A DNA stretch of 64,000 bases from Pardosa pseudoannulata. Taxonomy: Eukaryota > Arthropoda > Arachnida > Araneae > Lycosidae. Under the pieces are notes generated by a model. That model worked only from the letters and a program-made list of their open reading frames with translations, was not told where the DNA came from and searched no databases. Location: assembly GCA_032207245.1 (NCBI GenBank), contig CM063508.1:96645110-96709109 (forward strand), in the 5' to 3' direction. The position numbers and the translations under genes are program-made. Below, piece after piece: positions 28,871 through 41,389 of the stretch (positions within the stretch are counted from its first letter, which is position 1; every line of letters begins with the position of its first letter).

Positions 28871-30487
28871 CCGTTAAAGGGTTAATAGGAAAAAACAGCG
28901 AAAAATTACTTCTCGTGTATAACTCTAACCATAAATGTCACATACAAGTGGCTTACCACACTGTAAACCCTTTCCTAAGCAGACACAATGAATCAGATCA
29001 GTAAAATGTAAAATTATACTCGTTGTATTTTGGTGTCTTTGCTATTATAGTTTGCAGCTTTTTTGTTCTAGGACACGATGACATATTATATCATGTGTAT
29101 GGCTCTAATCTCAAATTTGACATACAATTGGCTTTCCAGATTGTAAACCGTTTTCTACGTTACACAAAGTATAACATTGGTAAAATGTAAAATGATATTG
29201 TATTTAAGGTATTTACTCGTGTATGGCGTGTACCGTGTTTGTTAGAGGAGAAAATGATGTAAAATTTTATCCCGTGTATAACATTAACTTGAAATGGGAT
29301 ATAAAAGTGGCTTTCAGACTGTAAACCGTTTGCTACGTGGCCACAAAGTATAATATTGGTAAAATGTAAAATGATATTGTATTTTAAGTATTTACTCGTG
29401 TATAGCTTGTACCATGTTTGTTAGAGGAGAAAACGATGTAAAATTTCATCCCGTGTATAACATTAACTTGAAATGGGATATAAAAGTGGCTTTCAGACTG
29501 TAAACCGTTTGCTACGTGGCCACAAAGTATAACATTGGTAAAATGCAAAATGATATTGTATTTTAGGTATTTACTCGTGCATGGCGTGTAGCATGTTTGT
29601 TAGAGGAGAAAACGATGTAAAATTTCATCCCGTGTATAACATTAACTTGAAATGGGATATAAAAGTGGCTTTCAGACTGTAAACCGTTTGCTACGTGGCC
29701 ACAAAGTATAACATTGGTAAAATGCAAAATGATATTGTATTTTAGGTATTTACTCGTGCATGGCGTGTAGCATGTTTGTTAGAGGAGAAAACGATGTAAA
29801 ATTTTATCCCGTGTATAACATTAACTTGAAATGGGTTATACGAGTGGTTTTCCAGACTGTAAATCATTTGCTACTTGGACACAGAGAATCAGACAGGTAA
29901 AATGTAAAATGATACTTGTTGTATTTTAGGTAAAAATTTAACCCCGTGTATAAATCTAAATGTATGTAAGTGTGCAATAATATGACATGCAAGTGGCTTT
30001 ATATATTGTAAACAAATTGTTATGTATACACAAAGAATCAATATGGTAAAAAAGTGAAAATGATATTCGCTGTATTTTCGTGTGATACCCATATAATGGT
30101 TGCTACTCATACCCAATAAACTGAATTCAAACGCTACCTCAAAGATGACATCTTTCTTACTGAATCCTTTCAAGCTTATCAGTTATCTAAGGTCTTAAGG
30201 CAATTTTGGCTGTTGCAGACCATGTGGGCTGAAATTGACGATTTCGATGCAACCCATTTTTTTAGAGGGTGCAACAGGACGAATTGCATTTTTGCTATTT
30301 CTTTTCAATCTGTATGAGAAAAGTGAATTGTGATAATGTGTAACATGTATAAATAGAAAGAGAAGTCGTATTGGAAAGAGAGGTCTGTGGTTGTTACGCA
30401 TACCTAGTAAATCGAATTCAAACGTTAGTTCAAAGATGGCATTTTCTTACTGAATTCTTTCAAGCATATTATCAGTCATCTAAGGTC

Positions 30488-30694
30488 TTAAAGCGATTCT
30501 GTCTGTTTCAGACCATGTGGACTTAAATTGAAGATTTCGATGCAACCTCCTTTTTTAGAGGGTGCAACAGGACGAATTGAAATTTTGCTATTTCTTTTCA
30601 ATCTGTATGAGAAAAGTGAATTGTGATAATGTGTAACATGTATAAATAGAAAGAGAAGTCGTATTGGAAAGAGAGGTCTGTGGTTGTTACGCAT
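30488..30694 (-). other. Representative 68-codon frame of the 293 bp satellite (probably not a gene)
   Basis: An ATG-initiated minus-strand frame of 68 codons recurs once per unit: 30195-30401, 30488-30694, 30781-30987, 31074-31280, 31367-31573, 31952-32158, 32245-32451, 32830-33036, 33123-33329 and 33416-33622. The final unit (34000-34221) keeps its end but reads into the inserted element. The translation starts MRNNHRPLFPIRLLFLFIHV, with a hydrophobic stretch at residues 9-21, then a basic middle. Units near 31659, 32537 and 33708 have lost it through small indels. The frame is probably kept only because the DNA is homogenised; no family resemblance is known to me. Confidence 0.25.
30538..30567. 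other. Conserved hairpin in the 293 bp unit
   Basis: TGCAACCTC pairs with GAGGGTGCA (8 of 9) around an 8-base T-rich loop. It occurs in nearly every unit of the 293 bp array, for example again near 30833, 31126 and 31419. Plus-strand units also contain TATAAATAG about 100 bases downstream, a TATA-box-like string. Neither has shown activity; both are repeat-wide sequence observations. Confidence 0.55.
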
Positions 30695-33600
30695 ACCTAG
30701 TAAATCGAATTCAAACGCTAGTTCAAAGATGACATTTTCTTACTGAATTCTTTCAAGCATATTATCAGTCATCTAAGGTCTTAAAGCGATTCTGTCTGTT
30801 TCAGACCATGTGGACTTAAATTGAAGATTTCGATGCAACCTCCTTTTTTAGAGGGTGCAACAGGAAGAATTTTATTTTCGCTATTTCTTTTCAATCTGTA
30901 TGAGAAAAGTGAATTGTGATAATGTGTAACATGTATAAATAGAAAGAGAAGTCGTATTGGAAAGAGAGGTCTGTGGTTGTTACGCATACCTAGTAAATCG
31001 AATTCAAACGTTAGTTCAAAGATGGCATTTTCTTACTGAATTCTTTCAAGCATATTATCAGTCATCTAAGGTCTTAAAGCGATTCTGTCTGTTTCAGACC
31101 ATGTGGACTTAAATTGAAGATTTCGATGCAACCTCCTTTTTTAGAGGGTGCAACAGGACGAATTGAAATTTTGCTATTTCTTTTCAATCTGTATGAGAAA
31201 AGTGAATTGTGATAATGTGTAACATGTATAAATAGAAAGAGAAGTCGTATTGGAAAGAGAGGTCTGTGGTTGTTACGCATACCTAGTAAATCGAATTCAA
31301 ACGTTAGTTCAAAGATGGCATTTTCTTACTGAATTCTTTCAAGCATATTATCAGTCATCTAAGGTCTTAAAGCGATTCTGTCTGTTTCAGACCATGTGGA
31401 CTTAAATTGAAGATTTCGATGCAACCTCCTTTTTTAGAGGGTGCAACAGGACGAATTGCATTTTTGCTATTTCTTTTCAATCTGTATGAGAAAAGTGAAT
31501 TGTGATAATGTGTAACATGTATAAATAGAAAGAGAAGTCGTATTGGAAAGAGAGGTCTGTGGTTGTTACGCATACCTAGTAAATCGAATTCAAACGCTAG
31601 TTCAAAGATGACATTTTCTTACTGAATTCTTTCAAGCATATTATCAGTCATCTAAGGTCTTAAAGCGATTCTGTCTGTTTCAGACCATGTGGACTTAAAT
31701 TGAAGATTTCGATGCAACCTCCTTTTTTAGAGGGTGCAACAGGACGAATTTTATTTTGCTATTTCTTTTCAATCTGTATGAGAAAAGTGAATTGTGATAA
31801 TGTGTAACATGTATAAATAGAAAGAGAAGTCGTATTGGAAAGAGAGGTCTGTGGTTGTTACGCATACCTAGTAAATCGAATTCAAACGCTAGTTCAAAGA
31901 TGACATTTTCTTACTGAATTCTTTCAAGCATATTATCAGTCATCTAAGGTCTTAAAGCGATTCTGTCTGTTTCAGACCATGTGGACTTAAATTGAAGATT
32001 TCGATGCAACCTCCTTTTTTAGAGGGTGCAACAGGACGAATTGCATTTTTGCTATTTCTTTTCAATCTGTATGAGAAAAGTGAATTGTGATAATGTGTAA
32101 CATGTATAAATAGAAAGAGAAGTCGTATTGGAAAGAGAGGTCTGTGGTTGTTACGCATACCTAGTAAATCGAATTCAAACGCTAGTTCAAAGATGACATT
32201 TTCTTACTGAATTCTTTCAAGCATATTATCAGTCATCTAAGGTCTTAAAGCGATTCTGTCTGTTTCAGACCATGTGGACTTAAATTGAAGATTTCGATGC
32301 AACCTCCTTTTTTAGAGGGTGCAACAGGACGAATTGCATTTTTGCTATTTCTTTTCAATCTGTATGAGAAAAGTGAATTGTGATAATGTGTAACATGTAT
32401 AAATAGAAAGAGAAGTCGTATTGGAAAGAGAGGTCTATGGTTGTTACGCATACCTAGTAAATCGAATTCAAACGCTAGTTCAAAGATGACATTTTCTTAC
32501 TGAATTCTTTCAAGCATATTATCAGTCATCTAAGGTCTTAAAGCGATTCTGTCTGTTTCAGACCATGTGGACTTAAATTGAAGATTTCGATGCAACCTCC
32601 TTTTTTAGAGGGTGCAACAGGAAGAATTTTATTTTCGCTATTTCTTTTCAATCTGTATGAGAAAAGTGATTTGTGATAATGTGTAACGTATAAATAGAAA
32701 GAGAAATCGTATTGGAAAGAGAGGTCTATGGTTGTTACGCATACCTAGTAAATCGAATTCAAACGCTAGTTCAAAGATGGACATTTTCTTACTGAATTCT
32801 TTCAAGCATATTATCAGTCATCTAAGGTCTTAAAGCGATTCTGTCTGTTTCAGACCATGTGGACTTAAATTGAAGATTTCGATGCAACCTCCTTTTTTAG
32901 AGGGTGCAACAGGACGAATTGCATTTTTGCTATTTCTTTTCAATCTGTATGAGAAAAGTGAATTGTGATAATGTGTAACATGTATAAATAGAAAGAGAAG
33001 TCGTATTGGAAAGAGAGGTCTGTGGTTGTTACGCATACCTAGTAAATCGAATTCAAACGCTAGTTCAAAGATGACATTTTCTTACTGAATTCTTTCAAGC
33101 ATATTATCAGTCATCTAAGGTCTTAAAGCGATTCTGTCTGTTTCAGACCATGTGGACTTAAATTGAAGATTTCGATGCAACCTCCTTTTTTAGAGGGTGC
33201 AACAGGACGAATTGCATTTTTGCTATTTCTTTTCAATCTGTATGAGAAAAGTGAATTGTGATAATGTGTAACATGTATAAATAGAAAGAGAAGTCGTATT
33301 GGAAAGAGAGGTCTATGGTTGTTACGCATACCTAGTAAATCGAATTCAAACGCTAGTTCAAAGATGACATTTTCTTACTGAATTCTTTCAAGCATATTAT
33401 CAGTCATCTAAGGTCTTAAAGCGATTCTGTCTGTTTCAGACCATGTGGACTTAAATTGAAGATTTCGATGCAACCTCCTTTTTTAGAGGGTGCAACAGGA
33501 CGAATTGCATTTTTGCTATTTCTTTTCAATCTGTATGAGAAAAGTGAATTGTGATAATGTGTAACATGTATAAATAGAAAGAGAAGTCGTATTGGAAAGA

Positions 33601-34172
33601 GAGGTCTATGGTTGTTACGCATACCTAGTAAATCGAATTCAAACGCTAGTTCAAAGATGACATTTTCTTACTGAATTCTTTCAAGCATATTATCAGTCAT
33701 CTAAGGTCTTAAAGCGATTCTGTCTGTTTCAGACCATGTGGACTGAAATTGAAGATTTCGATGCAACCTCATTTTTTAGAGGATGCAACAGGACGAATTT
33801 TATTTTCGCTATTTCTTTTCAATCTGTATGAGAAAAGTGATTTGTGATAATGTGTAACGTATAAATAGAAAGAGAAATCGTATTGGAAAGAGAGGTCTAT
33901 GGTTGTTACGCATACCTAGTAAATCGAATTCAAACGCTAGTTCAAAGATGACATTTTCTTACTGAATTCTTTCAAGCATATTATCAGTCATCTAAGGTCT
34001 TAAAGCGATTCTGTCTGTTTCATACCATGTGGACTTAAATTGAAGATTTCGATGCTACCTCCTTTTTTAGAGGGTGCAACAGGAAGAATTTTATTTTCGC
34101 TATTTCTTTTCAATCTGTATGAGAAAAGTGATTTGTGATAATGTGTAACGTATAAATAGAAAGAGAAGTCGT

Positions 34173-34480
34173 ATCCCAGTTGAGAGGGGGATCGACAAAC
34201 CAAGTTCAGAGGGCACGCCAAGAGTGGGAGATGTCGCCAAATTCTAAAACCCAGTTTTCTGGCAAAACTTGATTTATTTTTTATTCTCTATTTTTTTCAA
34301 ATTTGTGTTCATCTTAACAAAATTTCAAATCTTTTTTTTTTTGTTCAAAATATGCTTTGAAATTGGGTATAAACTTAATACAAAACAAAGCACAAATTAT
34401 AAACACTACTTGGTGACAATTTGGAAATCTCTTGTACAAAAATAGAGCCAAAAAAGGAGGCCGGCCCTCTGAACTGGGAT
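34173..34480. mobile_element. Non-autonomous TIR element (MITE) ending the 293 bp array
   Basis: ATCCCAGTTGAGAGGG (34173-34188) and CCCTCTGAACTGGGAT (34465-34480) are inverted copies with a single mismatch, 308 bp apart end to end. The interior is AT-rich with no coding capacity. A third related block, AAGTTCAGAGGGCA, sits at 34202-34215, and GGCCGGCC lies beside the right end. The left flank is array sequence ending GTCGTA. On the right, TACCGAAAGAGAATT can be aligned to the array continuation TATTGGAAAGAGAGG, which would imply a TA target duplication and three extra bases (TTC), but this alignment is weak. The superfamily is unassigned. Confidence 0.7.
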
Positions 34481-36653
<2,173 letters not shown>

Positions 36654-37835
36654 ATACATCGAAAAAAAAATAAAATAAAAAACTGATATAGGCATGTGTA
36701 TTCTGACAAAGATGTAAGGATCCAGTAAGAATACATGTGGGTGGTAACTCCTTCAAAGACAAGTGTTCGGGCATAGTTTTTAGATCGATTACCGCTGCTA
36801 CAACGGCAGGTTTTAAAGATTTAAGTGAGTTTGTTAAGTGATGTTAAGTGATGTCGAGACAGGGGCAATAGCATCTCCGATGTAGCCATGAAATTTGGAT
36901 TTCACCGTATGATTATTTCAAGAATGTATCGTGAATATCGGGAATCCGGTAAAACATAAAATCTCTGACATCGCTAGGGCCGGAAAAAGATCGTGCAAGA
37001 ATGCGATCTTTGACGTCTAGGGAGAATCATTAAAGTTACAATTGACGAAAGTGCAATTCTTTCCCAAATTGCTGCAGATTTTAATGATGGAACATCAAGC
37101 AGTGTCAGTATGCGAACATTAAAAGAAGCGTCATTGATATGGACTTTCGGAGTTGAAATACCACATGTGTTTCCTTGATGACTGCATAACAGAAATCTTT
37201 ATGCCTCGCCTGGGACCGACAACACAGAAATTGGACTGTTGATGACTAGAAACACGTTGCTTGGTCTGACGAGTAACGTTTTAAATTGTATCGAGCGGAT
37301 GGACTGTACGAGTATGGAGACAACCTCATAAATTCACGAACCCTGCATGTCAACAGGGGACTATTGTAGAGTCTGTGATGGTATGGGGCGAGTGCAGTTA
37401 GAATGATTTTTACGTCTAGATACGACTCTGACAGGTAACACGTACGTAAGTATCCTGTCTGATCGCCTGGACCTATTAATGTCCCTTGTGAACTACGATG
37501 GACTTGGGAAATTCCAGCAGGAGAATGCGACACTCCACAAGTCCAAAATTTATAAAGTGGCTCTTGAAATACTGGCCTCCAAAATTCCCAGACATGAACA
37601 TTATTGAGCATATCTGGGATGCCTTGCAACGTGCTTTTCAGAAAAGATCTAAGCTACCTCGTGCGTTAGGAATTTATGGACAGGCCTGCAGGATTCATGG
37701 TGGCAATCACCTCCAACAGTTCTTCAGCTATGTCTAGTCCATGCTCCGCCGCGTTGCGGCATTTTCATGTGCTGTCGGGAGCCCTACAAGATATTAAACA
37801 GTTGTGCCAATTTTTTTTTTGCCGTTCTGTGTATA
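36654..37835 (+). mobile_element. Dead Tc1-like transposon (approximate extent)
   Basis: This interval contains the transposase remnant described separately. On the right, GCCGTTCTGTGTA follows a T-run (37811-37836). On the left, ATACATCGAAAAAAAAATAAA (36654-36674) could be a worn inverted counterpart of the right end read backwards (ATACACAGAACGGC then an A-run). The resulting length of about 1.2 kb is normal for the superfamily, but the terminal repeat match is poor and the ends are provisional. It would have moved by cut-and-paste into TA sites. Confidence 0.4.
36848..37740 (+). pseudogene. Tc1-like transposase pseudogene
   Basis: The translation across frames keeps the family's landmarks in order. 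A helix-turn-helix region at about 36864-36957 reads SISDVAMKFGFHRMIISRMY. Then comes a second DNA-binding part around 37020-37130 (SQIAADFNDG, SMRTLKEA). The first catalytic motif lies at 37228-37330, where VAWSDE is followed by RFKLYRADG. A VESVMVWGE motif is at 37365-37395, an ENATLHKS motif at about 37524-37547, and PDMNIIEHIWDAL at 37589-37627. The first Asp (WSDE) and the last Glu (NIIEH) are kept, but the middle Asp (normally DNA) reads Glu. In-frame stops occur at 37247 (TAG, where Trp is usual) and 37274 (TAA, where Ser is usual). Frame changes separate the segments, including one between about 37550 and 37565. It cannot make an active enzyme. Confidence 0.88.
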
Positions 37836-38976
37836 TTTGATTTTATAGTTCGTAAATTTAAAAACTTTGTATATGTATTACTTTACAAATACAATTATGT
37901 ATATTCATAATACTTATTAAGTTTTATACAATCACACAATTGCAAATTGAAACAGTCATTCAAATTCTGATACCATATTAAAGAGACATAGTAGTTTGAA
38001 AACACAAAACCATCAATATAAGATATTTTATCTACGGAACATAAAAATTAAATATAATTGATTATTACAAATTTCTCTACAAAGCCTTATTAAATTTGTT
38101 ATTGAAAAAAAATATTTATATATTATTTAATTATTTAAAAAATGTTTTATAATTTCGAGCAGTATGGTTATTAAAATATCATAATAAATATAAATTTAAA
38201 AAATCTACATAGCAAGAAGATAGTTTAAATGTGTATTAGAAACTAAATTAGTATATGAAATTTAAGATAAATATATTTGCATTATGTAAATTTAATATTT
38301 TATAAGTATAACAACAGTATAAAATATAAAAATAATTTAAAAGCCTAAGGTTTGAGACATTAAATGGGAAATTGAATGTTTAAACGAAATTTCATTTATC
38401 GTGCTATAAAATAGAATACCTTACTCTTATTAATTGAATTGTAGTTAACAGAACAAAAATAATAATTATTTTGTATTTAATATTTTACACTGGGATTTAA
38501 TAAAATATAATACACTGCTTTAGATTTACATATTTCATACGCTACTATGCAATTACGTAGATTTAAATGCTTTTCATTTGATGTATATATTTTATGTTTT
38601 TAGAAATATAATGCTTCATAAACGTAAATAAATAAATTTTATAAAATTAAACCCTTTCAACTTTTTGAAGAAAAATTTCATTTTAAACTCAGAATATTTT
38701 ATTTGATAAAGAATTATAAACTTATTGTTATAATAATACTTAAGATGGTTCCTTAACACACGCATAATTCGCATTTCTTACTATAAATTTAGGTTAAAGC
38801 TTTATGTGCGTTTTAAACCCGGTATTCATAGTTTTTACTGCTTACTGTAATTCCTTTATAAGGGTATAAAGTAAAATAGGTAATTCAGAAAGAAAGAATA
38901 TAGTAGATATCTTACTTAATACATCCATTGCTGCATCTATATTTCCTTATTATTTTACTTCTTTTATATAACAATA
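37836..38976. other. AT-rich spacer with one half of a dispersed repeat pair
   Basis: AT-rich with no frame of interest. Positions 38690-38818 resemble 40360-40483 (see that entry). The rest has no recognisable content. Confidence 0.5.
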
Positions 38977-39173
38977 TAGCCGAACGCTGGCCGATTGGTT
39001 AGGGCGCTGATCATCGGTACCGGAGTTCGTGGGTTCGAATCCCACTACGGCATGGATGTTTGTAGCCGTTCGGAATTGGCTTTAAGCAGTAGGTTCCGGT
39101 CTCATTAGCCCTCGTGTGCAAAACAGTAGACCGTAGCGCTCCAAACCAAACCAAACCAACCTATTTAACAATA
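38965..39173 (+). mobile_element. tRNA-derived SINE, best-preserved copy, with target-site duplication
   Basis: The body is about 38977-39161. It starts GCCGAACGCTGGCCGATTGG, with box B GGTTCGAATCC intact at 39032-39042, then CCCACTACGGCATGGATG joins the tRNA-like part to the 3' domain. The 3' domain has GTAGCCGTTCGGAATTGGC, GGTCTCATTAGCCCTCGTG and CAGTAGACCGTAGCGCTCC, ending in a clean (AAACC)n tail. TATATAACAATA (38965-38976) and TATTTAACAATA (39162-39173) are the target-site duplication, with one mismatch. With intact box B and tail it is the copy here most likely to retain RNA polymerase III promoter function, though box A has ATT for AAT. Confidence 0.95.
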
Positions 39174-41016
39174 CTCGTAGCTGCAATTATTAAATTTGAG
39201 CTCTAAAATTTGTACGTGAAGTGTTGTTTCTATTGGCTGTTGCATATTGCACTTTTTGTAATATAAATACTGTAGTATAACTAGTCTTCCAACATATTTG
39301 CACTTTATCCCTAAACACTCTTTTCTTATTCAACGAAGAGGAATAAGGAAGATAAAATCTCTCGTGCAACATTCCCTAAAAAAAAGATGATAAACGAGGT
39401 CTTCAAAATTTCAGCTATCATGGTCATTTCATAATAGTCAACCTATTATGCTGAAAATTGTTTAAGAAAAAAAATTAAAATATAATATCGTCTTTAGGGT
39501 AGAAACTAAAAACATAATTGTTAACCAAATTGTTAATCAGTAGACTTAAACGAGCTGACTGAATGGTTTGCGGGAAAAATTTTGAACTGCTTAATGGGAA
39601 CTGCTATGTGGGAAGTAACAATGAGTCCCTCAGTATCAAGTGTGTTCAAGTTAACTTTTTGATAGATTGTAATATCTTAAAAATTGAATGGAATAACTGA
39701 TATTTCTTACATATGATATAGTCTCCCAGTTGAAATATTAGGAATTAACTATTCAATATACCTATAAAGTAATACTTAACATATCAGTTCAAAGATATAA
39801 GAAACAAAAGTAAAGTAATAATAAACAAAAATATTTAAAACTTGAAAATTATTTGGAAAGAAATCATTTAAAAGGAAACAAAATATTTAAAATAATTGAA
39901 TTTAATTATTTTTAATATTTTTGAATGTAGTTTGTTTACTTATACTTTAATGTATATCAGACAAAGCTGCATAACTGAGAGGTAGATATTTTCAAGACCG
40001 TTTTCTTAAGTCCACTATCGCCTTGAACTATTTATTATAGTTTTAACAGTAAAACTCAAACTCCTATTCTTAACTGTATGAATTTAAAAATCTTTCGGAA
40101 ATAACTTTTATGCATTTTCATCATCTCAACTTGTTAGGCACTTCCAGACATAACAGATGATTGATGTTAATAACTATAATTTGCAGAATCACTTAAGGCC
40201 CCATTTTTGTACACTATAAAGAATGACATTATGTAAAGCTATAGGAAACAAATAAAAGTACTGGAAACTTCCGATATGTTTTGCTTATCGCAAATGTGTG
40301 AATATTTAATGATTATATGTTTAGAACCACAAAAACATTAAAAAGATTATTAACAACAGAGTATTTTATTTGATAGAGAATTATAAATTTGTTGTTATAA
40401 TAATCCTTAAGATAGTTCCTTAACACAAGCATAATTTGCATTTTTACCGTACATTTAGGCTAAAGCTTTATGTGCATTTTAACAGTTTAAACGTAGAACT
40501 AAGAAAAAAATAGGCCCAATTATGTAGTACTGTATCCATAAAATATTCAGATATAATAACAGCTATATATAAAGGTAAAAATTACTGCTTGTTTTGTATG
40601 TTTTGAGTGTACTTAGTTTAATATTGAGATTACATTCTACAAAATAAGTTTTTAATTTTCTTATATTTTTTCTGCCACATTCTGCCAAAATAAGTTTTTA
40701 AATAAAAACTGAATCGTCAATATAATTTTACATATTGCAAAAGAGAGATGAGACTGTTATAAATATTAGTATTATTAATATATGCTTACTTTGATTTTTT
40801 ATGCAAAGAAATTAGCATCGACAGTTTTTATCTTATAAAAAGATCAACAAAAAATATTAAGTAAATGCATGCAAGAAAAAATTAAATAAAGCAGACAGTT
40901 AATTTAAATGGCAAGTTTTATGCTTGTAATAACATTTTTATTTGTTTTAAATGATCAAGAAAATATTACAAAAAAGACAATACAACAGAAACCAAATTTT
41001 TGTTTTTGTATTAACT
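39174..41016. other. AT-rich spacer with second half of a dispersed repeat pair
   Basis: No gene was recognised; the 65-codon frame from 40908 ends inside the SINE. Positions 40360-40483 match 38690-38818: both read GAATTATAAA-TT-TTGTTATAATAAT, TTCCTTAACACA-GCATAATT-GCATTT and TTTAGG(T/C)TAAAGCTTTATGTGC, with scattered differences. The pair is direct, 1.67 kb apart, and brackets the SINE at 38977. Confidence 0.6.
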
Positions 41017-41220
41017 TCTCTTACAAATTAGTTTGGTTTGGTTTGGAGCGTTACGGTCTAGTTTCTGCAACACGAGGGCTAATGAGACCGGGATCTACTG
41101 CTTAAAGCCGATTCAGAACGGCTACGAACATCCATTCCACAGTGGGATTCAAACCCACTAACTCTGTTTCCGAAGGCCAGCACCCTAGCCATTCGGCCAT
41201 CGTTCGCTCTCTTACAAATT
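41017..41220 (-). mobile_element. tRNA-derived SINE (reverse) with perfect 13 bp target-site duplication
   Basis: The body is 41030-41207 on the minus strand, where the tail appears as GTTTGGTTTGGTTTGGAGCG at the left and the 5' end as GGCCATCGTTCG at the right. Box B reads GGTTTGAATCC on the element strand, one change from consensus. The flanks TCTCTTACAAATT (41017-41029) and TCTCTTACAAATT (41208-41220) are identical, so this is one of the youngest insertions in the window. Confidence 0.95.
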
Positions 41221-41389
41221 GAAGACATGAACCTTTTTAATTTCGTACTACCAATTCCAATCAGAATTATGATAAAAATATTACATTAAAATAAAAATGT
41301 CCCACATTTGGCTTATTCTTACAAAAGTTGCCACTTAAGATAAAATCATGTTAAAAGTTATTTTAAACAAAACTTTTATTATTTTTAAA

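Larger units (their letters stand above)
28208..28885. mobile_element. piggyBac-like non-autonomous element at TTAA
   Basis: The insertion is flanked by TTAA on both sides (28208-28211 and 28882-28885). Its ends are inverted: CTCTTTAAAGG (from 28212) and, on the minus strand from 28881, CCCTTTAACGG, matching at 9 of 11. TTAA duplication with CCC-type termini is the hallmark of the piggyBac superfamily. Outside the element, the flanks join to reconstitute a normal 179 bp unit: a left flank ending CCCTGTTT joins a right flank starting TAGGAAAAAACAGCG, corresponding to GTTTGTTAGAGGAGAAAACG in sibling units. There is no transposase, so it needs one from elsewhere. About 170 bp of the interior is a nested SINE. 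Confidence 0.72.
27330..30090. repeat. Tandem repeat array, 179 bp unit, interrupted by a TTAA element
   Basis: The last copies are nearly identical and exactly periodic: ATTTACTCGT begins at 29211, 29390, 29569 and 29748. Each has ATAACATTAACTTGAAATGG, GTGGCTTTCAGACTGTAAAC and TTGCTACGTGGCCACAAAG. Going left the copies diverge but stay in phase (near 27421, 27631, 27810, 27989 and 28173). The gradient suggests recent amplification at the right side. The run is broken at 28208-28885 by an inserted element. A partial degenerate copy continues to about 30090, next to the 293 bp array. Confidence 0.9.
30106..34173. repeat. Homogeneous satellite, 293 bp unit, about 14 copies
   Basis: Units beginning at the (C)TTAA(A/G)GCGATTCTGTC motif lie near 30193, 30487, 30780, 31073, 31366, 31659, 31951, 32244, 32537, 32829, 33122, 33415, 33708 and 34000, stepping 292-294. 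Internal copies are almost identical; the first and last are more diverged, as expected for an array homogenised by unequal exchange. The main variable site follows GACGAATT or GAAGAATT and has GCATTTTTG, GAAATTTTG or TTATTTTCG forms. A second variant has lost two bases (AACGTATAAATAG instead of AACATGTATAAATAG) together with ATTTG for AATTG, in copies near 32660, 33840 and 34130. The last unit is cut by the TIR element at 34173. Confidence 0.97.

Noticed and set aside
30195..33622. Family of identical small proteins encoded by the 293 bp satellite
   Set aside because: The frame is retained because the DNA copies are near identical. Three units lose it by indels, and there is no family match or codon-level sign of selection visible.
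19313..34173. CRISPR array
   Set aside because: The repeats are hundreds of bases long with no short identical repeats and unique equal-length spacers, and the genome is clearly eukaryotic.
37246..37629. 127-codon minus-strand frame
   Set aside because: It is antisense to the Tc1-like transposase remnant, whose motifs are on the plus strand.
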